Positions 7,896 through 17,506 of a stretch of DNA of 64,000 nt are shown one piece after another. A program made the translations under genes and the position numbers. The DNA comes from Muribaculaceae bacterium (GTDB lineage: Bacteria > Bacteroidota > Bacteroidia > Bacteroidales > Muribaculaceae), in contig JAMPAK010000001.1 in the NCBI GenBank assembly GCA_023667285.1, forward strand, positions 1,061,471 through 1,125,470. Reading direction: 5' to 3'. How positions within the stretch are numbered: position 1 is the first letter of the stretch; each line of letters begins with the position of its first letter. Under the pieces are notes generated by a model. It was not told where the DNA came from. It was given only the letters and a program-made list of their open reading frames with translations, and did no database searches.

Positions 7896-8203
7896 TGAAC
7901 CCCGACCGAATAATCAACATATCCATCCGCATAGCCGACCAGCCCCGAATCCCGCTTCGCATCCACGCCGGGGAGGAGGAGACAGTCAGGAGAGCAGAAG
8001 AGAATATCAACGCCCTCTGGAAGAAATGGTCGGCCATGGAGGAGTTCAGCGACAAGTCGCAGGCAGAGATTCTGGCCATGGTGACATTCAGGTTTGCGCA
8101 GTTGTATTACAGCAACCTGGAGGCGTCGCAAGACATCGACAAGGTCCTGGAAGGGCTAGAGGCGTCGTTTGACGCCATCTTGCTCGAGGAGGTGAGGCCA
8201 TGA
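7895..8203 (+). CDS. zapA: Cell division protein ZapA
   Basis: The protein of 102 residues starting MNPDRIINISIRI has the ZapA pattern: an N-terminal beta-rich globular head (IRIADQPRIPLRIHAGEEETVRRAEENIN) followed by a long helix. ZapA binds FtsZ and bundles filaments in the Z-ring. The ATG at 7895 is chosen because it overlaps the stop of the upstream gene and matches the family start; an in-frame ATG at 7871 would add an unrelated stretch. It is followed by a 201-base non-coding interval and rny, a gene order I know from other Bacteroidales. Confidence 0.85.
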   Translation: MNPDRIINISIRIADQPRIPLRIHAGEEETVRRAEENINALWKKWSAMEEFSDKSQAEILAMVTFRFAQLYYSNLEASQDIDKVLEGLEASFDAILLEEVRP

Positions 8204-8349
8204 GGCCGAGCACAGGGACCACCTATATAATATATAAGCAGCCCAAGTTTCACCAAAGGCTCACACCGACATCCGGTTTCAAGCACGCTCAACAGCCACT
8301 CACCTCGGCATCAGCCGGGAAGAGAGAGGCGGTTGATTCGTGTTTTTTT
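8204..8349 (+). ncRNA. Structured non-coding interval between zapA and rny, possible 6S RNA
   Basis: The 201 bases between zapA and rny contain no reading frame but end in a strong terminator: CACG..TCAAC..GCC (8284-8297) pairs with GGC..GTTGA..CGTG (8328-8342), enclosing a hairpin (CGGC 8306-8309 / GCCG 8314-8317), and seven T follow (8343-8349). Further upstream GCCGAG (8205-8210) can pair with CTCGGC (8304-8309), an alternative to the inner hairpin. In many bacteria the 6S RNA gene lies next to zapA, so this is a candidate, but I could not derive the full 6S secondary structure by hand. It could simply be the zapA terminator. Confidence 0.35.
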
Positions 8350-8404
8350 ATTTTCAACCATTAACCCTCACATCACATCCCTACCATTTCCATCATCCAC
8401 CACA

Positions 8405-9946
8405 ATGCAAGCAATCATAATAATAGCCACAGCCCTCGTGGGCATAGCCATCGGAGCAGCCGTGCTGCTGATGTGGCAGAAATCCACAGCGCGCTCAGCC
8501 GCCAAGACCATTGTCGACGATGCCCGCCGCGAGGCTGAGATCATCAAGAAAGACCGTCTGCTCGAGGCAGAGAAGGAGGAGCTCCGCATCAAGTCGGAGG
8601 CAGAGAAGGCCGCCAACCAAAGGCTGCAGAAAGTGCAGAGCGAGGAGCAGAAGATAAAGCAGCGCCAGAACCAGCTGAACCAGCAGCAGAACGAGAACAA
8701 CCGCAACCGCAACGAGAATGAGCAGCAGCGCCGTGAGCTGGAGGCTCAGGGTGCAGTGCTTGAACAGAAGTCAGAGGAGCTCGACCGCCTGACACGGTCG
8801 GCCCGCGAGACACTGGAGCATATCTCGGGACTCTCATGCGAGGAGGCCAAGGAGAAACTCGTGGAGAGCCTTAAGGATGAGGCCAAGACGGCGGCTGCGG
8901 CCTATATCCACGACATCATGGACGACGCCAAGATGACCGCCAACAAGGAGGCCAAGAGGATAGTGGTCCAGTCAATCCAGCGTCTGGCCACGGAGACGGC
9001 CATCGAGAACTCGGTGACGGTGTTTCACATCGACTCTGACGAGATCAAGGGGCGCATCATAGGCCGCGAGGGGCGCAATATACGCGCTCTCGAGGCGGCT
9101 ACAGGTATAGAGATTATTGTCGACGACACCCCGGAGGCTATTGTGCTGTCAGGGTTCGACCCGGTGAGACGCGAGATAGCCCGCCTGGCGCTCCATCAGC
9201 TGGTGGCCGACGGCCGCATCCACCCGGCCCGCATTGAGGAGGTTGTGGCTAAGGTGCGCAAGCAGATCGAGGAGGAGATCATCGAGACGGGCAAGCGCAC
9301 GGCCATTGACCTGGGCATCCATGGGCTGCATCCTGACCTGATCCGCATGGTGGGCAAGATGAAGTATCGCTCGAGCTATGGGCAGAACCTGCTGCAGCAC
9401 TCGCGCGAGACAGCCAATCTCTGTGCGATCATGGCCTCTGAGCTGGGTCTTAACCCCAAGAAAGCCCGCCGCGCAGGGCTTCTGCATGACATCGGGAAGG
9501 TGCCTGACGAGGAGCCTGAGCTGCCTCACGCACTCCTTGGCATGAAACTTGCGGAGAAATATAAGGAGAAGCCTGAGATATGCAACGCTATAGGCGCTCA
9601 CCATGATGAGATTGAGCAGACATCGCTTCTGGCTCCCATCGTGCAGGTGTGTGACGCCATCTCGGGTGCACGACCCGGCGCCCGCCGCGAGATTGTGGAG
9701 GCCTATATCAAGCGTCTGAACGACCTTGAGCAGCTGGCGCTCTCATATCCCGGTGTTGTGAAGACCTATGCCATCCAGGCCGGACGTGAGCTTAGAGTGA
9801 TAGTCGGGGCAGACAAGATTGATGATGTCGAGACAGAAAAGCTCTCAGAGGAGATAGCCCGCCGCATCCAGGATGAGATGACATATCCGGGGCAGGTGAA
9901 GATCACTGTGATCCGCGAGACCCGCTCCGTAAGTTACGCAAAGTAA
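8405..9946 (+). CDS. rny: Ribonuclease Y
   Basis: The 513-residue protein has the RNase Y layout: an N-terminal membrane anchor (about 1-24, [19 protein letters not shown]), a long Glu/Lys/Gln coiled coil (about 30-165), a KH RNA-binding domain (about 205-270; [19 protein letters not shown]), and an HD phosphohydrolase domain with LLHDIGK near residue 358 and the second-shell GAHHDE. RNase Y starts mRNA decay by endonucleolytic cleavage at the membrane. ATG at 8405 is chosen over an upstream TTG at 8333 because the latter adds a stretch lying inside the terminator. ricT follows nine bases downstream. Confidence 0.93.
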   Translation: MQAIIIIATALVGIAIGAAVLLMWQKSTARSAAKTIVDDARREAEIIKKDRLLEAEKEELRIKSEAEKAANQRLQKVQSEEQKIKQRQNQLNQQQNENNRNRNENEQQRRELEAQGAVLEQKSEELDRLTRSARETLEHISGLSCEEAKEKLVESLKDEAKTAAAAYIHDIMDDAKMTANKEAKRIVVQSIQRLATETAIENSVTVFHIDSDEIKGRIIGREGRNIRALEAATGIEIIVDDTPEAIVLSGFDPVRREIARLALHQLVADGRIHPARIEEVVAKVRKQIEEEIIETGKRTAIDLGIHGLHPDLIRMVGKMKYRSSYGQNLLQHSRETANLCAIMASELGLNPKKARRAGLLHDIGKVPDEEPELPHALLGMKLAEKYKEKPEICNAIGAHHDEIEQTSLLAPIVQVCDAISGARPGARREIVEAYIKRLNDLEQLALSYPGVVKTYAIQAGRELRVIVGADKIDDVETEKLSEEIARRIQDEMTYPGQVKITVIRETRSVSYAK

Positions 9947-9955
9947 ATCCGGGCC

Positions 9956-11269
9956 ATGGAAGACAGAAACAAGCGCTGTCCACGCGGCAAACTCCATTGC
10001 TGCAACTGGCTCGAGGATATACCGGGTGTCCCGGGGACGACCTTCGATATGGTGGAGGTGCAGTTCAAGAACACGCGCAAGGGGTTTTACCGCAACTCCC
10101 TTGGCCTTGACATTGAGCCGGGAGATATGGTGGCTGTGGAGGCTGCTCCGGGCCATGACATAGGGTGTGTGACGCTGAAGGGGCCGCTGGTGGCCATCCA
10201 GATGAAGCGCGCAGGCATCAAGGGGGACGCCGAGATCAAGAGAATCTTCCGCAAGGCCAAGCCGGCCGACCTGGAGAAGTATGAGGAGGCGCGCGCCCGT
10301 GAGAATGACACCATGATACGTGCCCGCAAGATAGCCGACAGCCTTAATCTGAACATGAAGATAGGGGATGTCGAGTTTCAGGGTGACGGGAACAAGGCCA
10401 TCTTCTATTATATAGCCGATGAGCGTGTGGACTTCAGGCAGCTTATCAAGGTGCTTGCGGAGACCTTCAAGATCCGCATAGAGATGAAGCAGATAGGTGC
10501 GCGCCAGGAGGCGGGACGCATCGGGGGGATAGGCCCCTGCGGCCGTCCGCTGTGCTGTGCGAGCTGGATGACCTCGTTTGTAAGCGTCGGCACATCGGCT
10601 GCGCGCTATCAGGACATATCGCTCAATCCTCAGAAACTTGCGGGGCAGTGTGCCAAGCTGAAGTGTTGTCTCAACTTTGAGGTCGACACCTATGTGGAGA
10701 GCTCGAAATTCTTGCCTGACCGCACCATCAGACTTGAGACGGCAGACTCGACATACTATCATTTCAAGACGGATATCTTCAAGAAGGAGATCACATATTC
10801 GACAGACAAGAGCATAGCGGCCAACCTTGTCACCATCGACGCAGCGCGCGCCTTTGAGGTGATTGAGATGAACCGCCGCGGTGAGAAGCCTGTGAAACTG
10901 ATGCGCGAGGAGGATGAGAAAGCCCGCGAGAAGCCAAAGCCTATGGACCTGGCCTCGCAGGATGACCTCACCCGGTTTGACCGCGCCAAGAAGAAGAAAA
11001 AGAAGAAGAAGCCTGCCTCGCAGGGAGGGGGTGAGCAGAAGGCGCAGGGAAAGGAATCGGTGAAGGAAACGGCGAAGGAATCACACAAAGACTCAGTCGA
11101 GAAGCCTCAGCAGCCCAAGCCGAGACCGAAACAGAAGCCTCAGAAGCCCCGCGAGCCCAAGGGTGACAATCAGCCTAAGGGCGAGGCTCAGCAAAGGCAT
11201 GAACAGCCGAGGCCCAACCGCTCACCCAAGGCCTTCAGGAACCCTGATGGGAATCAGCCGAAATCATGA
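9956..11269 (+). CDS. PSP1-domain (RicT/YaaT-like) protein
   Basis: The 437-residue protein carries the PSP1 C-terminal conserved domain, with the cysteine-rich signature GPCGRPLCC around residues 190-200 and further cysteines (CAKLKCCLNFE) beyond. In Bacillus subtilis RicT forms, with RicA and RicF, an iron-sulfur complex that works with RNase Y on mRNA maturation; its location nine bases after rny fits that link. The last 120 residues are a low-complexity Lys/Pro/Gln/Glu tail, including a run of lysines (KKKKKKKK), probably disordered and perhaps RNA-binding. Family call is firm; function by analogy. Confidence 0.85.
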   Translation: MEDRNKRCPRGKLHCCNWLEDIPGVPGTTFDMVEVQFKNTRKGFYRNSLGLDIEPGDMVAVEAAPGHDIGCVTLKGPLVAIQMKRAGIKGDAEIKRIFRKAKPADLEKYEEARARENDTMIRARKIADSLNLNMKIGDVEFQGDGNKAIFYYIADERVDFRQLIKVLAETFKIRIEMKQIGARQEAGRIGGIGPCGRPLCCASWMTSFVSVGTSAARYQDISLNPQKLAGQCAKLKCCLNFEVDTYVESSKFLPDRTIRLETADSTYYHFKTDIFKKEITYSTDKSIAANLVTIDAARAFEVIEMNRRGEKPVKLMREEDEKAREKPKPMDLASQDDLTRFDRAKKKKKKKKPASQGGGEQKAQGKESVKETAKESHKDSVEKPQQPKPRPKQKPQKPREPKGDNQPKGEAQQRHEQPRPNRSPKAFRNPDGNQPKS

Positions 11270-11733
11270 GACGCCTGCCTGTAATAATCATCGGATTGCT
11301 ACTCCTCCTTGCCGCCTCGTGTGGGAAGGGGGAGCGCGATTACAGCCGCTGGGCAGAGATCCCGGAGGAGGGATGGGCATATGGGGACACTCTGCTGCTC
11401 ATCCCGGCCGACACAACCCTGCCGGACAATGACTCCATCGTGTCGCGCAGGCTGCTGCTGGGGGTGGTCCACTCATCAGCCTATCCTTACTCAAACCTAT
11501 GGCTTGAGGTGACCTATCATGGGACCGGCCACTTGTATAGAGACACGGTCAATCTGCCTCTTGCTGACATCTATGGGCGCTGGCTCGGACATGGGTTCGG
11601 GTCGTCATATCAGTGTGAGGCCACATTGTCGCCCCGAGCGGACATAGACCTGACACGCCCGGTAGAGGTGCGCCATATCATGCGCCTCGACACTCTGCCC
11701 CACATCGAGCGGATAGGGGTGGAGGTTAGATGA
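11266..11733 (+). CDS. gldH: Gliding-motility lipoprotein GldH
   Basis: The 155-residue protein begins with a lipoprotein signal peptide (LLLLLAASC; lipid Cys near residue 19) and has the conserved GldH core, seen in SNLWLEVTYHG and VNLPLADIYGRWLG. GldH is an outer-membrane-associated lipoprotein needed for gliding in Flavobacterium and conserved in non-gliding Bacteroidales, where its job is unclear. The ATG overlaps the stop of the PSP1 gene by four bases (ATGA), a gene pair conserved in the phylum. Confidence 0.85.
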   Translation: MRRLPVIIIGLLLLLAASCGKGERDYSRWAEIPEEGWAYGDTLLLIPADTTLPDNDSIVSRRLLLGVVHSSAYPYSNLWLEVTYHGTGHLYRDTVNLPLADIYGRWLGHGFGSSYQCEATLSPRADIDLTRPVEVRHIMRLDTLPHIERIGVEVR

Positions 11734-11780
11734 ACCTACCTAATCCGCTGACCAATCAATCCTCACAACTCTCAATCAAG

Positions 11781-12320
11781 ATGATAGAAGAAATCCTGCG
11801 CCACAACCGCGAGTTTGTCGAGTCAGGCGCATACAAGCGTTTTGAGACCTCGAAATATCCCGACAAGCGGATAGCGATCGTCACCTGTATGGACACCCGT
11901 CTTGTGGAGCTCCTGCCTGCCGCCCTCGGCATCAGGAACGGCGATGTCAAGATGATAAAGAATGCCGGCGCCACAATCACAAACCCTTTCGATTCCACTA
12001 TGCGCTCGCTGCTCGTGGCAGTCTATGAGCTGGGTGTAAACGAGGTGATGGTAATAGGCCACACCGGTTGTGGAGTCCAGGGTATGGACGCGGCCGAGAT
12101 GCTCCACCTGATGAAGGAGCGCGGTGTGGATGAGGAGCATATCAATCTGATGCGCCACTGTGGCATAGACCTAGACAGTTGGCTGCATGGATTCACGGAT
12201 ACCGCCGAGGCGATGAAGGAGACGGTAGACCTCATAAGGAATCATCCGCTCATGCCTCATGACATACGTGTGGCGGGCTACATCATGGACTCGACCACCG
12301 GCGCACTGTCAAGCCTGTAA
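11781..12320 (+). CDS. Beta-class carbonic anhydrase
   Basis: The 179-residue enzyme interconverts CO2 and bicarbonate. Zinc ligands are visible as the Cys in VTCMDTRL (residue 36, with the Asp-Arg dyad) and the His and Cys in GHTGCG (near 94-97). An ATG at 11730, overlapping the gldH stop, would add 17 residues; I prefer 11781 because MIEEILRHNREFV is the conserved family start. It ends a run beginning with zapA or rny. There is no signal peptide, so it is cytoplasmic. Confidence 0.9.
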   Translation: MIEEILRHNREFVESGAYKRFETSKYPDKRIAIVTCMDTRLVELLPAALGIRNGDVKMIKNAGATITNPFDSTMRSLLVAVYELGVNEVMVIGHTGCGVQGMDAAEMLHLMKERGVDEEHINLMRHCGIDLDSWLHGFTDTAEAMKETVDLIRNHPLMPHDIRVAGYIMDSTTGALSSL

Positions 12321-12325
12321 ATTGA

Positions 12326-12357
12326 TTTGCATTTGACGGTGAGGTTTTGTAAATTTG
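12326..12357 (+). promoter_or_regulatory. Promoter of the nnr operon
   Basis: TTTG (12326-12329) and TAAATTTG (12350-12357) are spaced by 20 bases, a full match to the Bacteroidota promoter. The nnr ATG follows 24 bases later. Confidence 0.75.
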
Positions 12358-12381
12358 CGAGCTATAACTCACCCGGGACCC

Positions 12382-13899
12382 ATGAAGATTTTTAGCACTG
12401 AAAATATCCGTGCCATCGACCGCGCCACAATCGAGGAAGAGGGCATAAGTTCAATCGAGCTCATACACCGCGCAGCCGAGGGTATGGCAGGCGAGATTAT
12501 CGCCCGCTTCAGTCCCACGCGCCCCACGGTGATATTTGCCGGCCCCGGCAACAACGGCGCCGATGCGCTGATTGTGGCCAAGCTGCTCATTGAGGCGGGT
12601 TTTAACCCTCATGTGCTTCTGTTCAACTTCAAGGGGAACTCCCTGTCGCGCGACTGCGGCGAGGCCTTCCGTGAACTTCTCGCGGTGGAGGGGCAGTACA
12701 CGCTGACGGAGATACGCGACAAGGCAGAGATACCGATGCTCACGCCACGGGACCTGGTGATCGACGGACTCTTCGGCACCGGCCTGCGCGACCCTCTGCA
12801 GGGTGGCTACACATGGCTTGTGAGGAGCATCTCAGAGTCAGGCGCCACGGTTGTGTCCATCGATATCCCCTCCGGACTGTTCGGCGACTGGAATGCGCGC
12901 ATCATTTCGCGCAACGTCATCCACGCAGACCTCACTCTGACTGTCCAGTTTCCCCGGCTTTCATTCTTCATGGCTGACAATGCCCCGCTTGTGGGACAGT
13001 GGAAACTTATCGACATAGGCCTGAGCCAGAAGGCCATCAACGAGACGCAGACAAAGTTCTACTATGTGGAGCGTGAGGACGTGCGCGCCGTGCTGCGCCA
13101 CCGTCCACAGTTTGCCTCAAAGAATGACTTCGGGCAGGCGCTGCTCATAGCCGGGAGCTATGGCATGATGGGAGCGGCTGTCATGGCCGCTAAGGGAGCG
13201 CTCCGGAGCGGAGTTGGCAAACTCACCGTACACTCACCGAGGTGTGGATTCAATGTGATGCAGGGGCAGGTGCCAGAGGCTCTGTTCTCACCTGACAAGG
13301 ATGAGATAGTGACCTCCGACATGTCGCCTCGATTCACGTATAATGCCATCGGCGTAGGGCCGGGCATAGGCGTGAACGATGCCACACGGGGCACGTTCGA
13401 GACCCTTGTGAAGAGCCAAAGGCGCCCTATGGTGATTGATGCGGACGGTCTCAACATCATAGCCCTCAACACGATGCTCCTCGACCATATCACACCGGGG
13501 TCAATTCTGACACCTCACGCCGGGGAGTTTGACCGCATATTCGGGGCGCAGAGCTCAGCGGAGGCTCGTCTGCTCAAGGCCATAGAGATGGCGAGAAAAT
13601 ATAAGATAATCATTGTGCTGAAGGGACACTACACCTCGACCGTGCGTCCTGACGGCAAAGTGTTCTTCAACTCAACCGGCACCCCGGCGATGGCCACTGC
13701 CGGAAGCGGCGATGTGCTGACAGGCATCATCACCTCACTGCTGGCTCAGGGCTACAAGCCTGAGGCAGCCTCAGTGGCGGGTGTCTATGTCCACGGCCTG
13801 GCCGGCGAGATTGCTGCCGAAGTCCAAGGAGAATACGGTGTGACCGGGCTTGACATAGCCGAGGCAACAGGACGCGCCATAAAAACTATAATGAAATGA
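12382..13899 (+). CDS. nnr: Bifunctional NAD(P)H-hydrate epimerase / ADP-dependent dehydratase
   Basis: The 505-residue fusion protein repairs damaged NADH and NADPH. The N-terminal half (about 1-215) is the epimerase, with the GPGNNGADAL motif near 55-65 and the IDIPSGL motif. The C-terminal half (about 225-505) is the ribokinase-like ADP-dependent dehydratase, with GSYGMMGAA, GPGIG, a nucleotide site HAGEFDR and the catalytic region AGSGDVLTG. Start MKIFSTENIRAID is chosen because it fits the family and follows a good promoter; an ATG at 12355 lies inside the -7 box. DUF4831 gene overlaps by four bases. Confidence 0.93.
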   Translation: MKIFSTENIRAIDRATIEEEGISSIELIHRAAEGMAGEIIARFSPTRPTVIFAGPGNNGADALIVAKLLIEAGFNPHVLLFNFKGNSLSRDCGEAFRELLAVEGQYTLTEIRDKAEIPMLTPRDLVIDGLFGTGLRDPLQGGYTWLVRSISESGATVVSIDIPSGLFGDWNARIISRNVIHADLTLTVQFPRLSFFMADNAPLVGQWKLIDIGLSQKAINETQTKFYYVEREDVRAVLRHRPQFASKNDFGQALLIAGSYGMMGAAVMAAKGALRSGVGKLTVHSPRCGFNVMQGQVPEALFSPDKDEIVTSDMSPRFTYNAIGVGPGIGVNDATRGTFETLVKSQRRPMVIDADGLNIIALNTMLLDHITPGSILTPHAGEFDRIFGAQSSAEARLLKAIEMARKYKIIIVLKGHYTSTVRPDGKVFFNSTGTPAMATAGSGDVLTGIITSLLAQGYKPEAASVAGVYVHGLAGEIAAEVQGEYGVTGLDIAEATGRAIKTIMK

Positions 13900-14999
13900 A
13901 AACCATCCTCACCTCACTCATTCTGGGCATGGCAATCGTCCTGGCCCTTCCGGCTGCATCTCAGCAGACTCAGAAACTCACCGCCTCAAAGGCCAATGAG
14001 TATGGGCTGATCTATAATCTCCCACTCACAGGACTCAAGGTCACCATCGCTGCCGAGAAGACTGTCAAGACTCCCGGGGAGTTCTGCAAATATGCCCGGA
14101 AGTATCTCAACGCCGAACCTATCCTCACCCCGTCGGTGACATGGAAGGTGACGGAGGCAGTGATCACACCCACGGCCGAGGCTGACACGGGAGAGCAGTA
14201 TATCGTGACTCTCAAGGGTGGCAACGGGACATATATCATGGTGTCTGACGAGGGTTTCCCCATCTCCATCAATGATGACGGCTATGACGGGTCAATGCCA
14301 GCCATCGAACTTCCCAAGGCTATCAAGGCCGCACCGACTATCCTGGACAGCCCTGAGGCCCGCCAGGCTGTGACACCTGAGATGATACAGAGCCGCTCAT
14401 CGGCCAAGCGCGCCGAGCTCGCCGCCGCCAAAATCTATGAACTGCGCACCAACCGCAACGAAATCATCTCGGGGCAGGCCGACGCTATGCCCGCTGACGG
14501 TGATGCCATGAAGACAGCCCTGGCGCGCATAGACCGCCAGGAGGAAGCTTTGACGGCCATGTTCCTTGGGACGACACAGACCTCAACGGAGGTAAGGACA
14601 TATAGAGTGGAGATTCCGCTGGAGCCATCGGAGGCAGGGCGAATCGTCGTGGCACGTCTCTCAGCCCTCGAGGGGCTGGTAAGTCCGGAGGACCTCTCAG
14701 GCTCGCCAATCTATCTGACGATCAATCCGCTCACCACAGGCACACTTCCTGTCAATGAGAAGGGTGAGATGAAGCAATTTCCCAAGGGGGGTGTGGCATA
14801 TCGCATCCCCGGGACAGCGGAGGCCACAGTGAGTGTAGATGGCAAGGAAATAGCCCGCAAGACGTTTGACGTGGCTCAGTATGGGGTCGTGTTCGGACTT
14901 GACCCGGGACTGTTCACATCACGCAAGTCACCCTCGTATCTGCATTTCCAGCCCCTCACAGGTGCCATCCGCGAGCTCGGCACCATATCAGCCGAGTGA
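13896..14999 (+). CDS. DUF4831 family secreted protein
   Basis: The 367-residue protein has a signal peptide (MKTILTSLILGMAIVLALPAASQ) and the full-length DUF4831 pattern (GLIYNLPLTGLKVTIAAEKTV near the start, GVVFGLDPGLFTSRK near the end). DUF4831 is restricted mostly to Bacteroidota and has no assigned function. The ATG overlaps the nnr stop (ATGA). It is probably periplasmic; no catalytic motif is recognisable. Confidence 0.8.
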   Translation: MKTILTSLILGMAIVLALPAASQQTQKLTASKANEYGLIYNLPLTGLKVTIAAEKTVKTPGEFCKYARKYLNAEPILTPSVTWKVTEAVITPTAEADTGEQYIVTLKGGNGTYIMVSDEGFPISINDDGYDGSMPAIELPKAIKAAPTILDSPEARQAVTPEMIQSRSSAKRAELAAAKIYELRTNRNEIISGQADAMPADGDAMKTALARIDRQEEALTAMFLGTTQTSTEVRTYRVEIPLEPSEAGRIVVARLSALEGLVSPEDLSGSPIYLTINPLTTGTLPVNEKGEMKQFPKGGVAYRIPGTAEATVSVDGKEIARKTFDVAQYGVVFGLDPGLFTSRKSPSYLHFQPLTGAIRELGTISAE

Positions 15000-15826
15000 T
15001 GGAGAGACTCGACAAGGGCCTTGTGGCCGATACAACCATCTGCAACCTGCTGCTTCGAGTGGGGCCAACGCGGCTCGACGCGGCTGTCTATAGTGTTGTC
15101 ACCGACAACTCCTTCATACTACGCTCCTTCCCGCTCCAATCTGCAATCCAATCACCTATGACGATGCTTGAGGAGGCAGTGTATGACAATCCGTTGCTGC
15201 TCTCTCCTTTCCGCCGCACATACTGCACCATAGAACCGGAGAAAGTCATGGCCGTTCCCACAGAGATTCTGGAGGGCGGGCCGACAGCCGAGTCGCTGTT
15301 CAAATCACAGTGGAGCGATTTTCACGGTGAGACCCTCACATCAAATGCAGCCCCGACTGACGCCACATTTCTCTATGGTGTTGACAGCAAGCTGACAGGC
15401 TTTCTCAGACGCACATTCTCGCCGGAAATGCGGACAGACTGCCATCTGGCAGTGCTGACACGCTATTTTGCCATGCGTCCGGGACGCAGCAACTCAGTCC
15501 GCACGATAGCCAATCTGCGGCAGGGCTCCATGGACCTGCTGGCGCTGCGCGGTCAGCAACTTCTGATGGCCAACACGTTCCGCTATGAGAAGCCACTGGA
15601 TGCCCTCTACTATATACTGGCCTCGAGAGAGAGCCTCGGCCTGGATGCGAGAGTCGACGAAATGCTGCTGACCGGCAATCAGCCGACACGCGAGGAACTG
15701 TCGCCACTGCTGCGGAAATATATAGCGCGAGTGATGCCTGTGATATTCCCGCCCCAGATGTTTAAGGCAGGGATGGAGACCCTGGGCTCACCGTTCGACC
15801 TAATCGTGACACCATTATGCGAATAA
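14999..15826 (+). CDS. DUF3822 family protein
   Basis: The 275-residue protein matches the DUF3822 layout known from Bacteroidota, where it sits directly before rsmD as here. The fold is thought to resemble the actin-like ATPase family, but I see no clear phosphate loop. The ATG at 14999 shares its A with the stop of the upstream gene (TGATG); a GTG one codon earlier is possible. The last ten bases overlap rsmD. Confidence 0.75.
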   Translation: MERLDKGLVADTTICNLLLRVGPTRLDAAVYSVVTDNSFILRSFPLQSAIQSPMTMLEEAVYDNPLLLSPFRRTYCTIEPEKVMAVPTEILEGGPTAESLFKSQWSDFHGETLTSNAAPTDATFLYGVDSKLTGFLRRTFSPEMRTDCHLAVLTRYFAMRPGRSNSVRTIANLRQGSMDLLALRGQQLLMANTFRYEKPLDALYYILASRESLGLDARVDEMLLTGNQPTREELSPLLRKYIARVMPVIFPPQMFKAGMETLGSPFDLIVTPLCE

Positions 15827-16356
15827 TCCGAGGCAAATATGGGAGACGCCGCTTCGATGTCCCCACCAACATCACCGCCCGTCCCACCACAGACTTCGCG
15901 CGCGAGAACATCTTCAATGTCATTGAGAACCTTACCGATATCGAGGGAGCCAAGTGTCTTGACCTCTTTGCCGGGACCGGGGCAGTGTCGTTTGAGTTTC
16001 TCTCGCGTGGCGCCGCGTCAGTGACATCTGTCGAGAAGGCCATGACCCAGTCAAGGTTTATCGAGAAGGTGGCCCGCGAGCTGGGGGAGAAGAATATGCG
16101 GATGCTGCGGACAGACGCTCTCCGCTACATACGCGAGAGCGCAGGCGGACCTTTTGACATTGTGTTTGCCGATCCCCCCTATGACCTTCCTGGATTTGGG
16201 GATATCCCGGGCGCAGTGCTGTCGTCAGGACTCCTCAAGGAGGGATCTCTCTTTGTGATGGAGCACTCCAAGGCTTATGACTTCTCCAATCTCCCCCACT
16301 TCTATCAACACCGCGCTTATGGATCGGTCAACTTCTCGCTTTTCATCATAGAGTAA
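15817..16356 (+). CDS. rsmD: 16S rRNA guanine-966 N2-methyltransferase RsmD
   Basis: The 179-residue enzyme has the start MRIIRGKYGRRRFDVP, the SAM-binding motif LDLFAGTGAVSFE, and the catalytic FADPPYD motif, all diagnostic for RsmD, which modifies G966 in the 30S subunit. It overlaps DUF3822 by ten bases and is followed eight bases later by a secreted protein gene. Confidence 0.93.
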   Translation: MRIIRGKYGRRRFDVPTNITARPTTDFARENIFNVIENLTDIEGAKCLDLFAGTGAVSFEFLSRGAASVTSVEKAMTQSRFIEKVARELGEKNMRMLRTDALRYIRESAGGPFDIVFADPPYDLPGFGDIPGAVLSSGLLKEGSLFVMEHSKAYDFSNLPHFYQHRAYGSVNFSLFIIE

Positions 16357-16363
16357 ACCGAAA

Positions 16364-17455
16364 ATGAGAAATCTTATCACCGCACTTCTTTTTGTGGCCA
16401 TATTCGTAGCCCAGTGCGAGGCAAAGGTGTTTGTCGTTACAGACACTGAAGATGGCGGTCCGATAGCCGGCGCAACGATAATCGGGAAGAGCGGTGTCAT
16501 CATGGGTCTGACGGATGACAAGGGACAGATCACAGTTGACGACAACGAGATACCAATCACAATAAGATGTATCGGATATGACCCCGTCACAGCCACGCTG
16601 AAGGATGACACGGTGCGGATGAGTCCCTCTGCCTTTCGCTTGAACGAGGTGGTTGTGTCGCCGATAGACAGGCCGGTGAAACGTGTGGTGTGCTTCGCCC
16701 GTGAATACAGCAGCGGGATCACCGGCACAGACACCTTGCAATATTACTGCGAGTATATGGCAGACGCCTTTGTGGCGGACGGGAAAGTGAAAGGATATAA
16801 GAAGCAGGATTCGCGCATGTCTCCTAAAAACCACCGGCGATATGCCCGGACTGTCAAGGAGGGCAGAGACAGTATATTCAAGCCGAACCGCGAGGATGAC
16901 ATCACACTTCTTTCGTGGTTCCCTATCCTGGCTGTTATCCCTGTGAACGAGGAAGTGCCTGAAGCGATATTGAATGGATGTGAGGCTGACACTGTCCAGG
17001 GGAAATATGGGCCGAGTCTCATATCTCGCAGGAAGAATGGATTTTACACCAAAACTGCGGATGTCCTGAGCGATCATAAGGATCATAAATGGTCGCCGTT
17101 CATATTCAAACTTTTCGGACTGACGACCGATCTAGACAGGGGACTGTTGACAACAACATTTGTGGATAAAGGCTCCAAGTCATATGATGTCCACGACCTT
17201 GTCTGCGCTACATACAATCTGCATATTATCGGGCGAGGGAAGTGGATAAAAAAGGTATTCAACAGCAAACAGCCCATTGAGATGGATACATATCTGGAAC
17301 TTTACCCGATGGAGATAACCCACCATACCATCGAAGAGTATAAGGAGTTACGGGAGGATAAGTCAACAATTGACTTCCGCTTTCAGGAGAATATAGAGCC
17401 ACTATCGCCGGCAATTGACAATCTGGTCAATCGGATTGACGGCTTACAAAAGTAA
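16364..17455 (+). CDS. Secreted protein with carboxypeptidase regulatory-like domain
   Basis: The 363-residue protein has a short signal peptide (to about residue 20) and an N-terminal transthyretin-like/carboxypeptidase-regulatory domain (about 22-90: GGPIAGATIIGKSG, GLTDDKGQITV, LNEVVVSP) of the type found before TonB receptors. The remaining 270 residues show no TonB plug or barrel and are not recognised. Similar free-standing proteins in Bacteroidota are annotated only by this domain. It lies eight bases after rsmD and probably ends that operon. Confidence 0.72.
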   Translation: MRNLITALLFVAIFVAQCEAKVFVVTDTEDGGPIAGATIIGKSGVIMGLTDDKGQITVDDNEIPITIRCIGYDPVTATLKDDTVRMSPSAFRLNEVVVSPIDRPVKRVVCFAREYSSGITGTDTLQYYCEYMADAFVADGKVKGYKKQDSRMSPKNHRRYARTVKEGRDSIFKPNREDDITLLSWFPILAVIPVNEEVPEAILNGCEADTVQGKYGPSLISRRKNGFYTKTADVLSDHKDHKWSPFIFKLFGLTTDLDRGLLTTTFVDKGSKSYDVHDLVCATYNLHIIGRGKWIKKVFNSKQPIEMDTYLELYPMEITHHTIEEYKELREDKSTIDFRFQENIEPLSPAIDNLVNRIDGLQK

Positions 17456-17506
17456 TCTCAAGTCAATTTTATTCCTGCCGACTCAACCAATTGAGGGATG
17501 TGTTTG

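Noticed and set aside
8223..8236. TATATAATATATAA as a sigma-70-like -10 box
   Set aside because: Bacteroidota promoters use TAnnTTTG; this AT stretch more likely belongs to the non-coding interval after zapA.
9845..10762. Long minus-strand frame of about 305 codons across the rny/PSP1 border
   Set aside because: It lies antisense to two well-supported genes, its protein resembles no family, and it is explained by the GC-rich codon pattern of the plus-strand genes.
10986..11015. Poly-lysine stretch in the PSP1 protein as a slippery frameshift site
   Set aside because: The frame stays open through the stretch and the Lys/Pro-rich tail continues to a natural stop overlapping gldH, so no shift is needed.
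16346..17086. Minus-strand frame of about 246 codons opposite the carboxypeptidase-regulatory-like gene
   Set aside because: The plus-strand protein has a signal peptide and recognisable domain; the antisense protein has neither.
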